Positions 42,582-51,453 of a stretch of DNA of 64,000 nucleotides are shown in pieces. Position 1 is the first letter of the stretch, and the number at the start of each line of letters is the position of its first letter. The position numbers and the translations under genes were made by a program. The notes under the pieces were generated by a model. It made no database searches. It was not told where the DNA came from and worked only from the letters and a program-made list of their open reading frames with translations. The DNA comes from UMGS1601 sp900553335 (GTDB lineage: Bacteria > Bacillota > Clostridia > Oscillospirales > Ruminococcaceae), in assembly GCA_937920725.1 (NCBI GenBank), contig CALEUW010000030.1:1-64000 (forward strand). Reading direction: 5' to 3'.

Positions 42582-45203
42582 ATGAGTAACAAGAAAGAAA
42601 CTGCTGAAAAGACATTTGACGTTGTAGACAGCGTTGAGGCACTTGAGGCAAGACTTGCTGAGCTTAGGGCGGCTCAAAAAGAGTTTTCGACTTTTTCTCA
42701 GGAAAAGGTTGACGAGATTTTTAAGGCTGCGGCATCAGCTGCGAACAAGCAGAGAATACCTTTGGCAAAGCAGGCTGTTGAAGAAACAGGAATGGGAGTT
42801 GTTGAGGATAAGGTAATAAAGAACAACTACGCAGCAGAGCATATTTATAATGCTTTTAAAAACACAAAGACTTGCGGAATCATTGAAAGAGATGAGTCAT
42901 ACGGAACTATAAAGGTAGCAGAACCTATCGGTGTAATTGCTGCTGTTATTCCTACAACTAACCCTACATCTACAGCTATTTTTAAATCTCTTATCGCACT
43001 TAAGACAAGAAACGCGATCATAATTTCTCCTCACCCAAGAGCAAAGGCTTGTACGATCGCAGCCGCTAAGGTAGTTTTAGACGCAGCTGTTGCAGCCGGA
43101 GCTCCTAAGGGAATTATTGCTTGGATTGATGTTCCTTCGCTTGAGCTTACAAACACAGTTATGAAGGAAGCGGATATAATCCTAGCAACAGGCGGACCGG
43201 GAATGGTTAAGGCTGCTTATTCAAGCGGAAAGCCGGCGCTCGGAGTTGGTGCGGGTAACACACCTGCTGTAATTGACGACACAGCTGACATTAAGCTTGC
43301 AGTGAACTCTATTATTCATTCTAAGACATTTGATAATGGTATGATTTGTGCTTCAGAGCAGTCTGTTATCGTTTTGAGCGACATTTATTCAGAAGTAAAG
43401 GCAGAGTTTAAGGCAAGAGGATGCTATTTCCTCACTAAGGCAGAAACAGAAAAGGTAAGAAAGACAATTATAATCAATGGCGCATTGAACGCAAAAATCG
43501 TTGGACAGCCGGCTGCTAAAATCGCAGAGCTTGCAGGAGTTACAGTAGATCCTGATACAAAGATTCTTATCGGAGAGGTAACAAGTGTTGATATTTCCGA
43601 AGAATTTGCACACGAAAAGCTTTCACCTGTACTTGCAATGTATAAGGCTAAAAACTTTGAGGACGCTTGTGAAAAGGCAGACAGACTTGTTCAGGACGGC
43701 GGATTCGGTCATACTTCTTCATTGTATGTTAATGCCACTACTGAGAGAGAAAAGATCGATGCATTTGCTCTTAAGATGAAAACATGCCGTATTCTTGTAA
43801 ACACACCTTCTTCACACGGCGGTATCGGTGACCTTTATAACTTCAATCTTGCTCCTTCTTTGACTTTGGGATGCGGTTCATGGGGCGGAAACTCAGTTTC
43901 TGAAAACGTTGGAGTTAAGCACTTATTAAACATCAAGACAGTTGCCGAGAGGAGAGAGAATATGCTTTGGTTCAGAGCGCCTGAAAAGGTTTACTTTAAG
44001 AAGGGCTGTTTGCCTGTTGCCCTTGATGAGCTTAAGAATGTAATGGGCAAGAAGAGAGCATTCATCGTAACTGACTCGTTCCTTTACAAGAACGGATACA
44101 CAAAGCCTATTGAAGATAAGCTCGATTCAATGGGAATCGTTCATACAACATTCTCAAACGTACAGCCTGATCCAACGTTGGCTAACGCTATGGAGGGTGC
44201 AAAGGCAATGACAGCGTTCGAGCCTGACTGTATCATCGCAATGGGCGGAGGTTCAGCAATGGACGCTGGTAAGATAATGTGGGTTCTTTATGAGCATCCG
44301 GACGCTGACTTTATGGATATGGCAATGAGATTTATTGATATCAGAAAGCGTGTTTACACATTCCCTAAAATGGGAGAAAAGGCATATTTTATCGCCGTTC
44401 CTACTTCATCAGGTACAGGTTCTGAGGTAACTCCATTCGCTGTTATCACAGACGAAAAGACAGGAACAAAATATCCTTTGGCTGACTATGAGCTTCTTCC
44501 TAACATGGCTATCATCGATACAGACAACATGATAAGCGCTCCTAAGGGACTTACATCTGCTTCAGGTATTGATGCGTTGACTCACGCTCTTGAGGCGTAT
44601 GCTTCAGTTATGGCAACAGATTATACAGACGGTCTTGCTCTTAAGGCTATCAAGAACATCTTCACATACCTCCCTGATGCATATGAAAACGGAAATGACA
44701 TAATTGCAAGAGAAAAAATGGCTGATGCATCAACTATGGCAGGTATGGCGTTCGCTAACGCATTTCTCGGCGTTTGCCACTCGATGGCTCACAAACTCGG
44801 TTCTTATCATCATCTCCCTCACGGAGTTGCTAACGCTCTCCTTATCACAGAGGTTATGAGATTTAACGTAGCAACTGCTCCTAGAAAGATGGGAACATTC
44901 TCGCAGTATCAGTATCCTCACACATTGGAGAGATATGCTGAGTGTGCTCACTTTATCGGAATTTGCGGAAAGAACGATGAGGAAACACTTGAAAAGTTCA
45001 TTGACGCTATTGAAGAGCTTAAGGCTAAAGTTGGAATTAAGAAGACAATTAAGGATTACGGCGTTGACGAGAAATATTTCTTGGATAACCTTGACAGCAT
45101 GGTTGAGGATGCATTTGACGACCAGTGTACAGGAGCAAACCCAAGATATCCTCTTATGAAGGAAATCAAGGAGATGTACCTCAAGGCATATTACGGAAAG
45201 TAA
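42582..45203 (+). CDS. adhE: Bifunctional acetaldehyde-CoA/alcohol dehydrogenase
   Basis: Reduces acetyl-CoA to ethanol with two NADH. The 873-residue protein (ATG 42582 after TAGGAGAG) has an N-terminal aldehyde dehydrogenase domain with catalytic Cys256 (GMICASEQ) and a C-terminal iron-type alcohol dehydrogenase with GGGSAMDAGK and metal-binding His in HALEAYAS and CHSMAHKLGSYHHLPHG. It assembles into spirosomes in other species. Probably co-transcribed with rex; ends at a strong terminator. Confidence 0.96.
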   Translation: MSNKKETAEKTFDVVDSVEALEARLAELRAAQKEFSTFSQEKVDEIFKAAASAANKQRIPLAKQAVEETGMGVVEDKVIKNNYAAEHIYNAFKNTKTCGIIERDESYGTIKVAEPIGVIAAVIPTTNPTSTAIFKSLIALKTRNAIIISPHPRAKACTIAAAKVVLDAAVAAGAPKGIIAWIDVPSLELTNTVMKEADIILATGGPGMVKAAYSSGKPALGVGAGNTPAVIDDTADIKLAVNSIIHSKTFDNGMICASEQSVIVLSDIYSEVKAEFKARGCYFLTKAETEKVRKTIIINGALNAKIVGQPAAKIAELAGVTVDPDTKILIGEVTSVDISEEFAHEKLSPVLAMYKAKNFEDACEKADRLVQDGGFGHTSSLYVNATTEREKIDAFALKMKTCRILVNTPSSHGGIGDLYNFNLAPSLTLGCGSWGGNSVSENVGVKHLLNIKTVAERRENMLWFRAPEKVYFKKGCLPVALDELKNVMGKKRAFIVTDSFLYKNGYTKPIEDKLDSMGIVHTTFSNVQPDPTLANAMEGAKAMTAFEPDCIIAMGGGSAMDAGKIMWVLYEHPDADFMDMAMRFIDIRKRVYTFPKMGEKAYFIAVPTSSGTGSEVTPFAVITDEKTGTKYPLADYELLPNMAIIDTDNMISAPKGLTSASGIDALTHALEAYASVMATDYTDGLALKAIKNIFTYLPDAYENGNDIIAREKMADASTMAGMAFANAFLGVCHSMAHKLGSYHHLPHGVANALLITEVMRFNVATAPRKMGTFSQYQYPHTLERYAECAHFIGICGKNDEETLEKFIDAIEELKAKVGIKKTIKDYGVDEKYFLDNLDSMVEDAFDDQCTGANPRYPLMKEIKEMYLKAYYGK

Positions 45204-45223
45204 TTTGATTAATATGTCATAAT

Positions 45224-45266
45224 AGTTTCGGCAGAAAAATACGGGTTTTTCTGCTGAAACTTTTTT
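45224..45266 (+). terminator. Terminator of rex-adhE
   Basis: AGTTTCGGCAGAAAAA (45224-45239) pairs with TTTTTCTGCTGAAACT (45246-45261), followed by TTTTT. Confidence 0.92.
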
Positions 45267-45273
45267 GTAAACG

Positions 45274-45315
45274 AAGGGAAAAACCCTTGCCAAATTGCAT
45301 AAAATATATTATAAT
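45274..45315 (+). promoter_or_regulatory. Promoter of the sensory hydrogenase operon with overlapping inverted repeat
   Basis: TTGCCA (45287-45292), 17 bp, TATAAT (45310-45315). The inverted repeat AAGGG-AAAAA-CCCTT (45274-45288) overlaps the -35 and is a candidate operator. The leader to 45493 contains a small GCC/GGC hairpin near 45340 and a family 1 repeat. Confidence 0.6.
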
Positions 45316-45365
45316 AACGGTACAGTATATATTAATCATGCCTAAATTTGGCAACTTATATAGCT

Positions 45366-45475
45366 GATTTAAGATGTTTCCCGCCTCTATAGGCGGCGGG
45401 TTTCACTTAATTTTTTCATCGGGGGATACAATCCCCGCTGAAAACGTTGAATAATGGGGCTGTGCCCCTTATTAA
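45366..45475 (-). repeat. Family 1 intergenic repeat (short subtype) in the hydrogenase operon leader
   Basis: Three hairpins: CCCGCC/GGCGGCGGG, a GGGGGATACAATCCCC-centred stem, and GGGGC-TGT-GCCCC, ending CTTATTAA a few bases before the GGAGG of the kinase-like gene. Confidence 0.8.
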
Positions 45476-45493
45476 TAGAAGGAGGATATTGTT

Positions 45494-46243
45494 ATGGATT
45501 TTGAAAAGGTACTGGCGGTAAGAAACACCAAGACTATTTACAGAAACGGAAACACAACCGTTAAAGTATTTAATGAAGAGTTTAAAAAGTACGATATTTT
45601 AAACGAAGCGCTTAACACAGCAAGAATTGAAGAAACCGGTCTTAATATCCCGAAGGTTTTAGAGGTTAAAAAAATCGAGGGAAAGTGGGCTATTGTTTTA
45701 GAGTTTGTTGAAGGAAGAACTTTGGCTCAGCTTATGGAGGAGAACCCTGAGAAGACAGATGAATACATGAATATGTTTGTTGATCTTCAGCTTGAGGTTC
45801 AGTCTAAGACCTGTTTTAACTTGAATAAGCTTAAGGATAAAATGCAGGCTAAAATTTCTCAAACTGACCTTGACGCAACGACAAGATATGAGCTTCATAC
45901 CCGCCTTGACGCTATGCCTAAGCACAACAAGGTTTGTCACGGCGATTTTAACCCGTCAAACATTATTGTTTCTCCTGACGGAGAGCTTCATATTTTAGAC
46001 TGGTCGCATGCTACGCAGGGAAATGCTTCTGCTGATGCTGCAAGAACATATCTTTTGTTTATACTTGGCGGACAGAAAGAGCTTGCTGAAAAGTATCTTA
46101 ATATGTTCTGCGAAAAGAGCGATACTGCAAAACAGTATGTGCAGCAGTGGATGCCTATAGTAGCAGCTTCGCAGTCAGTAAAAGGAAATCCTGAGGAGAG
46201 AGAGCTTCTTTTGAGTTGGGTAAATGTTGTAGATTACGAGTAA
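45494..46243 (+). CDS. APH/choline-kinase-fold phosphotransferase in the sensory hydrogenase operon
   Basis: A 249-residue small-molecule- or protein-kinase-like protein. Residues 1-80 form a reduced N-lobe (TVKVFNEE, AIVLEFVEG), and about 152-175 carry the catalytic loop VCHGDFNPSNII and metal-binding ILDWSHA, as in aminoglycoside phosphotransferase-fold kinases. Location next to a sensory hydrogenase and a phosphatase suggests signalling rather than antibiotic resistance; target unknown. AAGGAGG precedes the ATG. The same type of gene accompanies hydS in R. albus, to my knowledge. Confidence 0.78.
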   Translation: MDFEKVLAVRNTKTIYRNGNTTVKVFNEEFKKYDILNEALNTARIEETGLNIPKVLEVKKIEGKWAIVLEFVEGRTLAQLMEENPEKTDEYMNMFVDLQLEVQSKTCFNLNKLKDKMQAKISQTDLDATTRYELHTRLDAMPKHNKVCHGDFNPSNIIVSPDGELHILDWSHATQGNASADAARTYLLFILGGQKELAEKYLNMFCEKSDTAKQYVQQWMPIVAASQSVKGNPEERELLLSWVNVVDYE

Positions 46244-46262
46244 TCAGAGAAAGGACAGTTCA

Positions 46263-46502
46263 ATGAAAGTTACAATATGTATCGGAAGCTCCTGTCATTT
46301 AAAAGGCTCAAGACAAGTAGTTGAGGCGCTTCAAAGACTTGTTAAGGAAAACGGCATTCAAGACCGTGTTGAGCTTGGCGGCGCATTTTGTATAGGCAAT
46401 TGTCAAAACGGCGTGTCTGTAACAGTTGACGGAGCTGTGCATTCAGTAAATCCCGATAATGTAGACTCTTTCTTTGAAAATGAAATTAAGTCAAAAGTTT
46501 AA
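46263..46502 (+). CDS. [2Fe-2S] thioredoxin-like ferredoxin
   Basis: A 79-residue protein with Cys6, Cys11, Cys43 and Cys47 (ICIGSSCHLKG; AFCIGNCQNG), the ligand pattern of thioredoxin-fold [2Fe-2S] proteins related to NuoE and hydrogenase subunits. It probably passes electrons to or from the neighbouring hydrogenases. AGAAAGGAC precedes the start; 34 bp before the HydS gene. Confidence 0.85.
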   Translation: MKVTICIGSSCHLKGSRQVVEALQRLVKENGIQDRVELGGAFCIGNCQNGVSVTVDGAVHSVNPDNVDSFFENEIKSKV

Positions 46503-46536
46503 AAAGCTTGACATAGATTTGCGGGGGAAGAGATAA

Positions 46537-48219
46537 ATGTATGGTACAAGGGCTCTTGTTTCAAAGAGAAACGACTGTAAGAATTGTTATAAGTGTATTC
46601 GTTATTGCCCTATAAAAGCCATAAAGTTTTCTGATAATCAGGCGTCGATTGTAGAAGACGAGTGCATACTTTGCGGAAAGTGTTATACAGTTTGTCCGCA
46701 GTCGGCAAAGGAAATCAGAAATGATGTTGATAATGTTAAGGAGATACTTGCAAAAAACGAGTGTGTTTTTGCAAGTATTGCTCCGTCATTTGTGGCGAAT
46801 TACGAAAACATGAACATAACGTCTGTTGAAAATGCGCTCAAAAAGCTTGGCTTTAAGGGAGCGGAGGAAACAGCAGTTGGAGCAACAATTGTAAAAAAAG
46901 AATACGATAAAATGGTAAATGACGGTGAAAGGGAGATTATTATTTCTTCTTGCTGTCATTCGGTAAATACTCTTATACAAAAGTATTATCCGGAAGCGCT
47001 GACGTATCTTGCGGATATTAAATCGCCGATGCAGGCGCATTGTGAGAAGATAAAGAGCGAGCATGAGGGTGCAAAAACGGTATTTATAGGACCTTGCATT
47101 TCAAAAAAAGACGAGGCAGATATGTATCCTGGAATTGTTGATGCTGTACTTACCTTTGAAGAGCTTGATAAATGGCTTTTAGAAGAGGGTGTTGAGATGT
47201 GCGAATGCGAGGACGAGTCTGATGGCGGAAAGGCAAGACTTTTTCCAACAACTACCGGAATTTTAAAGTCAATGGACTGCGACAATAAGGATTATACATA
47301 TATTGCAGTAGACGGAATGGATAACTGTATAGCGGCTCTTGAGGATATAAAAAACGGCGGTATGAAAAACTGTTTTATCGAGATGTCTGCTTGTGCGGGA
47401 AGCTGTATAAACGGTCCTGTAATGAGCCGCAATTCCGAGAAGCTGATAAAAAATACGCTTGCTGTCAACAGATATGCAGGCAAAGACGATTTTGATGTTT
47501 CACAGCCTGCAACCGATTCGCTCAAAAAGAACATATCATTTATGGGCATCAGAAACAGTATGCCGGGAAGCAAGGCTATCGAAGAGATATTACATAGAAT
47601 GGGAAAAACTAAGCCGGAGCATGAGCTTAACTGCGGAAGCTGCGGATATGACACTTGCCGGGAAAAAGCCGTTGCGGTATTGCAGGGCAAGGCAAACCTT
47701 GAAATGTGTATGCCGTATTTAAAGGATAAGGCGGAGTCTTTTTCTGATACGATAATAGGAAACACTCCTAACGGAATAATTGTTTTAAACGAAGATTTTG
47801 AGGTTCAGCAGATAAACGCTGCCGCAAAATCAATAATGAATATAAAAAGCTCAGATGATGTTTTGGGAAATCCTGTTGTGAGAATTTTAGATCCTTCAAA
47901 GTTTATGCAGGTGCTTTCAAGCGGTCGTGATATTAAAAATGAAAAAGTCTTTTTAGCTGATTACAATAAATATGTCGAAGAAACGATAATCTACGATAAA
48001 AGCTATCATATCATAATCGGAATAATGAGAGATGTTACCGAAAAGGAGCTTGAACACGAAAAACGCATTGAAAATGCTAAAAGTACAGTTGAGATTACCG
48101 ACAAGGTAATAGATAAGCAAATGCGTGTTGTTCAGGAAATAGCTTCGCTTTTGGGAGAAACAACAGCAGAAACAAAGATTGCGCTTACTAAGTTAAAGGA
48201 GAATTTAACTAATGAATAA
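46537..48219 (+). CDS. hydS: Putative H2-sensing [FeFe] hydrogenase with PAS domain (HydS, group C type)
   Basis: A 560-residue protein: two [4Fe-4S] ferredoxin motifs (Cys14/17/20/24 and 43/46/49/53), an H-cluster domain with Cys139-140 in SSCCHSVN, Cys187 in GPCISKKDE and Cys286/290 in SACAGSC, a further Cys4 cluster motif (366/369/374/391), a PAS domain (about 404-500) and a helical tail. The variant H-cluster motifs (SSCCHS instead of TSCCPG) and the PAS domain fit sensory rather than catalytic hydrogenases. It has no attached kinase domain; signalling may go through the operon's kinase-like and phosphatase proteins. Overlaps the phosphatase gene by 8 bp. Confidence 0.88.
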   Translation: MYGTRALVSKRNDCKNCYKCIRYCPIKAIKFSDNQASIVEDECILCGKCYTVCPQSAKEIRNDVDNVKEILAKNECVFASIAPSFVANYENMNITSVENALKKLGFKGAEETAVGATIVKKEYDKMVNDGEREIIISSCCHSVNTLIQKYYPEALTYLADIKSPMQAHCEKIKSEHEGAKTVFIGPCISKKDEADMYPGIVDAVLTFEELDKWLLEEGVEMCECEDESDGGKARLFPTTTGILKSMDCDNKDYTYIAVDGMDNCIAALEDIKNGGMKNCFIEMSACAGSCINGPVMSRNSEKLIKNTLAVNRYAGKDDFDVSQPATDSLKKNISFMGIRNSMPGSKAIEEILHRMGKTKPEHELNCGSCGYDTCREKAVAVLQGKANLEMCMPYLKDKAESFSDTIIGNTPNGIIVLNEDFEVQQINAAAKSIMNIKSSDDVLGNPVVRILDPSKFMQVLSSGRDIKNEKVFLADYNKYVEETIIYDKSYHIIIGIMRDVTEKELEHEKRIENAKSTVEITDKVIDKQMRVVQEIASLLGETTAETKIALTKLKENLTNE

Positions 48220-49384
48220 TCTTTGTACTGAGATAGGCTATCACAGCATACATAAATTCGGCGAACAGCTTTGCGGAGATCACGTGGAGGTTATAGAACA
48301 GGGTGAAAACTCTTTTGTTTTCGTTTTGGCTGACGGACTTGGAAGCGGAGTCAAGGCAAGTATTCTTTCAACTTTGACGTCAAAAATTATTTCAACTATG
48401 ATGGCGGCGAATATGAGTGTTGAAGACTGCGTGTCTACAATTGCGGCAACTCTGCCTGTGTGCGAGGTGCGTAAGGTCGCTTATTCGACTTTCACCATCA
48501 TACGGGTTGTAAACAACGAAGAGGCTGAAATAATTCAGTACGACAATCCGCATGTAATACTCCTTAGAAACGGAAAAAACTACGATTATCCCCAAACTGT
48601 TACCGAGATAGGCGGAAAACAGATTTATACTGCGAAAATAAAGCTTGAGCTTGATGATGTTTTTATCACAATGAGCGATGGAGCAATTTATGCAGGAGTA
48701 GGTTTAGAGCTTAATTACGGCTGGCAGAGGGATAATATAATTGATTTTGCCGAAGCGTTTTATACAAAAGAGTATACTGCTAAAACAATAGCTACTCTTA
48801 TTCTTGATGAGTGTCATCGCCTTTACGGGTATCATGCCGGCGACGATACGACGGTCGGTGCGATTAAAATCAGGAAAAGAGAGTCAATCAATCTTATGAT
48901 AGGACCTCCTTCAAAGCCGGAGGAGCTGAAAAAAATGCACACGCTTTTTTTCTCGAAGGAGGGAAAGCATATTGTGTGCGGCGGAACTACTTCAAAGCTT
49001 GCTGCTGAATTTCTCGGAAAAGATGTTGTTCCGCTTCTTGATTACTTTGATCCGGAGATTCCGCCTATTGCAAAGATAGAAGGAATTGACCTTACTACAG
49101 AGGGTGTAATTACAATAAGCAAGGTGCTTGACAACGCTAAAAGCTATCTCGATTCAAACGAAGAGTATATGCAGTGGTCAAGCAAAAAGGACGGCGCTTC
49201 TCAGATTTCGAGAATGCTGTTTGAGGAAGCGACAGACATAAACTTCTTTGTCGGAATGGCGGTAAATCCGGCTCATCAGAACCCAAATTTGCCGATAAAT
49301 TTCAATATCAAGATGAATCTTGTCGGAGAGCTTTCAAAATGTCTTAAAGAAATGGGAAAAAGAATAAAAGTAAGTTACTTTTAA
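48212..49384 (+). CDS. SpoIIE/PP2C-type serine phosphatase
   Basis: A 390-residue protein. Residues about 1-225 form a PPM phosphatase with metal-binding Asp (FGEQLCGDH, LADGLGSGVKAS, MSDGA, GDDTTVGAIKI). The C-terminal about 160 residues (IGPPSKPEELKKMHTLFFSKEGKHIVCGGTTSKLAAEFLG) form a conserved extra domain of unknown role. Its ATG overlaps the hydS end, implying translational coupling, so its substrate is likely part of the HydS pathway. Confidence 0.85.
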   Translation: MNNLCTEIGYHSIHKFGEQLCGDHVEVIEQGENSFVFVLADGLGSGVKASILSTLTSKIISTMMAANMSVEDCVSTIAATLPVCEVRKVAYSTFTIIRVVNNEEAEIIQYDNPHVILLRNGKNYDYPQTVTEIGGKQIYTAKIKLELDDVFITMSDGAIYAGVGLELNYGWQRDNIIDFAEAFYTKEYTAKTIATLILDECHRLYGYHAGDDTTVGAIKIRKRESINLMIGPPSKPEELKKMHTLFFSKEGKHIVCGGTTSKLAAEFLGKDVVPLLDYFDPEIPPIAKIEGIDLTTEGVITISKVLDNAKSYLDSNEEYMQWSSKKDGASQISRMLFEEATDINFFVGMAVNPAHQNPNLPINFNIKMNLVGELSKCLKEMGKRIKVSYF

Positions 49385-49402
49385 TTGTTAAGAGGTTGAT
49401 TT

Positions 49403-50836
49403 ATGAAAACCAGGAAATTTGATACTCAAGTACAATATTTAAAATATAAGGTTCTTCGTGAGGTTGCACGTCACGCATGGAACGACAGCTTGGTTTTTGA
49501 GCATTTTAACGACATCGCAAAAACGATTGTTAAGGGAAAAGAACCTACAATGAGATGTTGTATTTACAAGGAAAGGGCAATTGTTTCCGAGCGAATAAAG
49601 CTTGCCTGCGGAGGTAATAAGGAAAACCCAAATGTTATCGAGGTTATTGATATTGCCTGCGATGAATGTCCGCTTGGCGGATACAAGGTTACAGAATCGT
49701 GCCGTGGCTGTATAGCTCATAGATGTGAGGACGCCTGTAAGGTTAATGCTATTTCCTTTGATAAAAACCAAAAGGCTGTTATTGACAAAGATAAGTGCGT
49801 AAACTGCGGAAAATGTGCTGCGGCTTGTCCGTATTCGGCTATTTTAGATTTTAAGCGTCCCTGCGAAAAGGCTTGTAAGGTTGGCGCAATCAGTATGGAC
49901 AAGGAAACATATGCAGCAAGTATCGACAATGATAAGTGTATTTCATGCGGTGCTTGCGTTTATATGTGTCCGTTTGGAGCTTGTATGGATAAATCCAGCA
50001 TAACTGATGTTGTAAGGGTGTTAAAGGAAAGCGGGAATAACAAAAATTACAAGGTTTATGCCGTTGTTGCTCCGGCAATTAACGCTCAGTTTACATATGC
50101 AAAAACAGGACAGGTAGTTGCAGCTATCAAGGCTTTGGGATTTCATAACGTTGTTGAAGCGGCGCTTGGTGCAGATATAGTTGCGCTAGAAGAATCTAAG
50201 GAGCTTGCGGAGAAAGGCTTTTTAACTACAAGCTGTTGTCCGGCGTTTGTTGAGTATATTCATAAATTTTATCCTACCCTTGTTGAAAACATTTCGCATA
50301 ACTTATCTCCTATGGCGAGAATTTCAAAATACATAAAAACTATAGATCCAACATCAAAAATTATATTTATAGGACCTTGCACGGCTAAGAAAATGGAAAT
50401 TCGCCGGGAGGATGTCAAGGATATTGTAGACTATACACTTACCTTTGAAGAGCTTCAGGCTCTTATAGATTCAAGAGATATTCCAATTGCGGAACTGGAT
50501 GAGGAAGCTCTTGACAACGCCTCATATTTCGGACGAATTTTTGCAAGAAGCGGAGGAGTTACTGACGCTGTAAAACAGGCTGTTAAGGAGCAAAACCTTG
50601 ACATTGATTTAAAACCTGCCGTTTGCAACGGAATCGAAGAATGTAAGAAGGCACTTTTGCTTGCTTCAAAGGGAATAAAGAGAAATAACTTTATCGAGGG
50701 AATGGCTTGCGTCGGCGGATGCATTGGCGGAGCAGGAAACCTTACCCATGAAGAAAAGGATCATAAGCAAGTTGATAAGTATGCTGAGCAGGCTCTCGAA
50801 AAGACGATTTCAGACGCAGTTTCCGTTTTGCAGTAA
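49403..50836 (+). CDS. hydA2: Monomeric [FeFe] hydrogenase, group B
   Basis: A 477-residue catalytic-type hydrogenase. The Cys-rich N-terminus (Cys52-53, 86/89, 100/103/108/112) precedes two [4Fe-4S] ferredoxin motifs (132-158 and 179-194). H-cluster motifs are TTSCCPAF (Cys278-279), GPCTAKKME (Cys326) and GMACVGGCIGG (Cys436/440), which is group B type. It probably evolves H2 from reduced ferredoxin. AGAGG precedes the ATG; last gene of the operon. I see no clear terminator immediately after it. Confidence 0.92.
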   Translation: MKTRKFDTQVQYLKYKVLREVARHAWNDSLVFEHFNDIAKTIVKGKEPTMRCCIYKERAIVSERIKLACGGNKENPNVIEVIDIACDECPLGGYKVTESCRGCIAHRCEDACKVNAISFDKNQKAVIDKDKCVNCGKCAAACPYSAILDFKRPCEKACKVGAISMDKETYAASIDNDKCISCGACVYMCPFGACMDKSSITDVVRVLKESGNNKNYKVYAVVAPAINAQFTYAKTGQVVAAIKALGFHNVVEAALGADIVALEESKELAEKGFLTTSCCPAFVEYIHKFYPTLVENISHNLSPMARISKYIKTIDPTSKIIFIGPCTAKKMEIRREDVKDIVDYTLTFEELQALIDSRDIPIAELDEEALDNASYFGRIFARSGGVTDAVKQAVKEQNLDIDLKPAVCNGIEECKKALLLASKGIKRNNFIEGMACVGGCIGGAGNLTHEEKDHKQVDKYAEQALEKTISDAVSVLQ

Positions 50837-50935
50837 CTTTGTTAATTTATATTTGCATTAGGTTTATCATTGATGAAAAGCTGTTTGTAAAAATTAACAT
50901 AAGTTGTGCTTTATGTGAAAATTTGTGAATTGGTA

Positions 50936-50964
50936 TTGATTTTCCAAAGCTGTTTTGGTATAAT
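50936..50964 (+). promoter_or_regulatory. Promoter of the prepilin gene
   Basis: TTGATT (50936-50941), 17 bp, TATAAT (50959-50964) preceded by TGG; leader of about 70 nt. Confidence 0.65.
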
Positions 50965-51039
50965 GTAGTCATAGTTGAACTATTGGTATTTTATATAGTA
51001 AAGTTCAGTAATAATTAAAAACATAAGGAGGCTTTTCTG

Positions 51040-51450
51040 ATGAGAAAGCTTAGAGAAATAAAGAAAAATCAAAAGGGCTTTACTCTTATCGAAGTAATAG
51101 TTGTACTTGTTATTTTAGGCATCATGGCTGCAATTGCAGTTCCTTCGTTTGTAGGATATGTCGATAAGGCTAAGGAGCATCAAATTATTTCAGAAACTCG
51201 TCAAATAGTTCAGGCAGTTCAAATGATTACTTCTGAAGGATATGCGAAAGATAAGTCTTATGAACCGAATTTTGGTGATCCAAGTGAAACAGTGCTTACA
51301 GCAAATGCAATAAAGAATCTTTGTGAGATTGATGTTTCAAGTGGCTTAACAGTTACTTTTGATTCAACCAATAAAGTAAAAATTGATACTCTAACGTGGA
51401 CAAACGGTTCTACCTGTACATATAACGGCGGAACGTATACTGTTTCATGA
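51040..51450 (+). CDS. Orphan type IV prepilin-like protein
   Basis: A 136-residue prepilin: cleavage site after Gly13 (QKG/FTLIEVIVV), Glu at mature position 5 (Glu18), and a hydrophobic helix to about residue 37, then a small globular domain with two Cys near the C-terminal half. Such pilins form type IV pili or competence pseudopili. No peptidase, ATPase or assembly gene is nearby, so it must rely on a system elsewhere. AAGGAGGC precedes the ATG. Confidence 0.88.
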   Translation: MRKLREIKKNQKGFTLIEVIVVLVILGIMAAIAVPSFVGYVDKAKEHQIISETRQIVQAVQMITSEGYAKDKSYEPNFGDPSETVLTANAIKNLCEIDVSSGLTVTFDSTNKVKIDTLTWTNGSTCTYNGGTYTVS

Positions 51451-51453
51451 TAC

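Noticed and set aside
45494..46243. Aminoglycoside resistance gene
   Set aside because: The fold is APH-like, but the gene is embedded in a hydrogenase signalling operon and no resistance context is visible.
46986..47765. Long Ser/Pro/Ile-rich frames antisense to hydS
   Set aside because: Codon-bias shadows of the AT-rich coding strand, without start signals.
50881..50900. Second Rex operator upstream of the prepilin gene
   Set aside because: TTTGTAA-n3-TTAACAT has a wrong spacer and poor left half; too weak to call.
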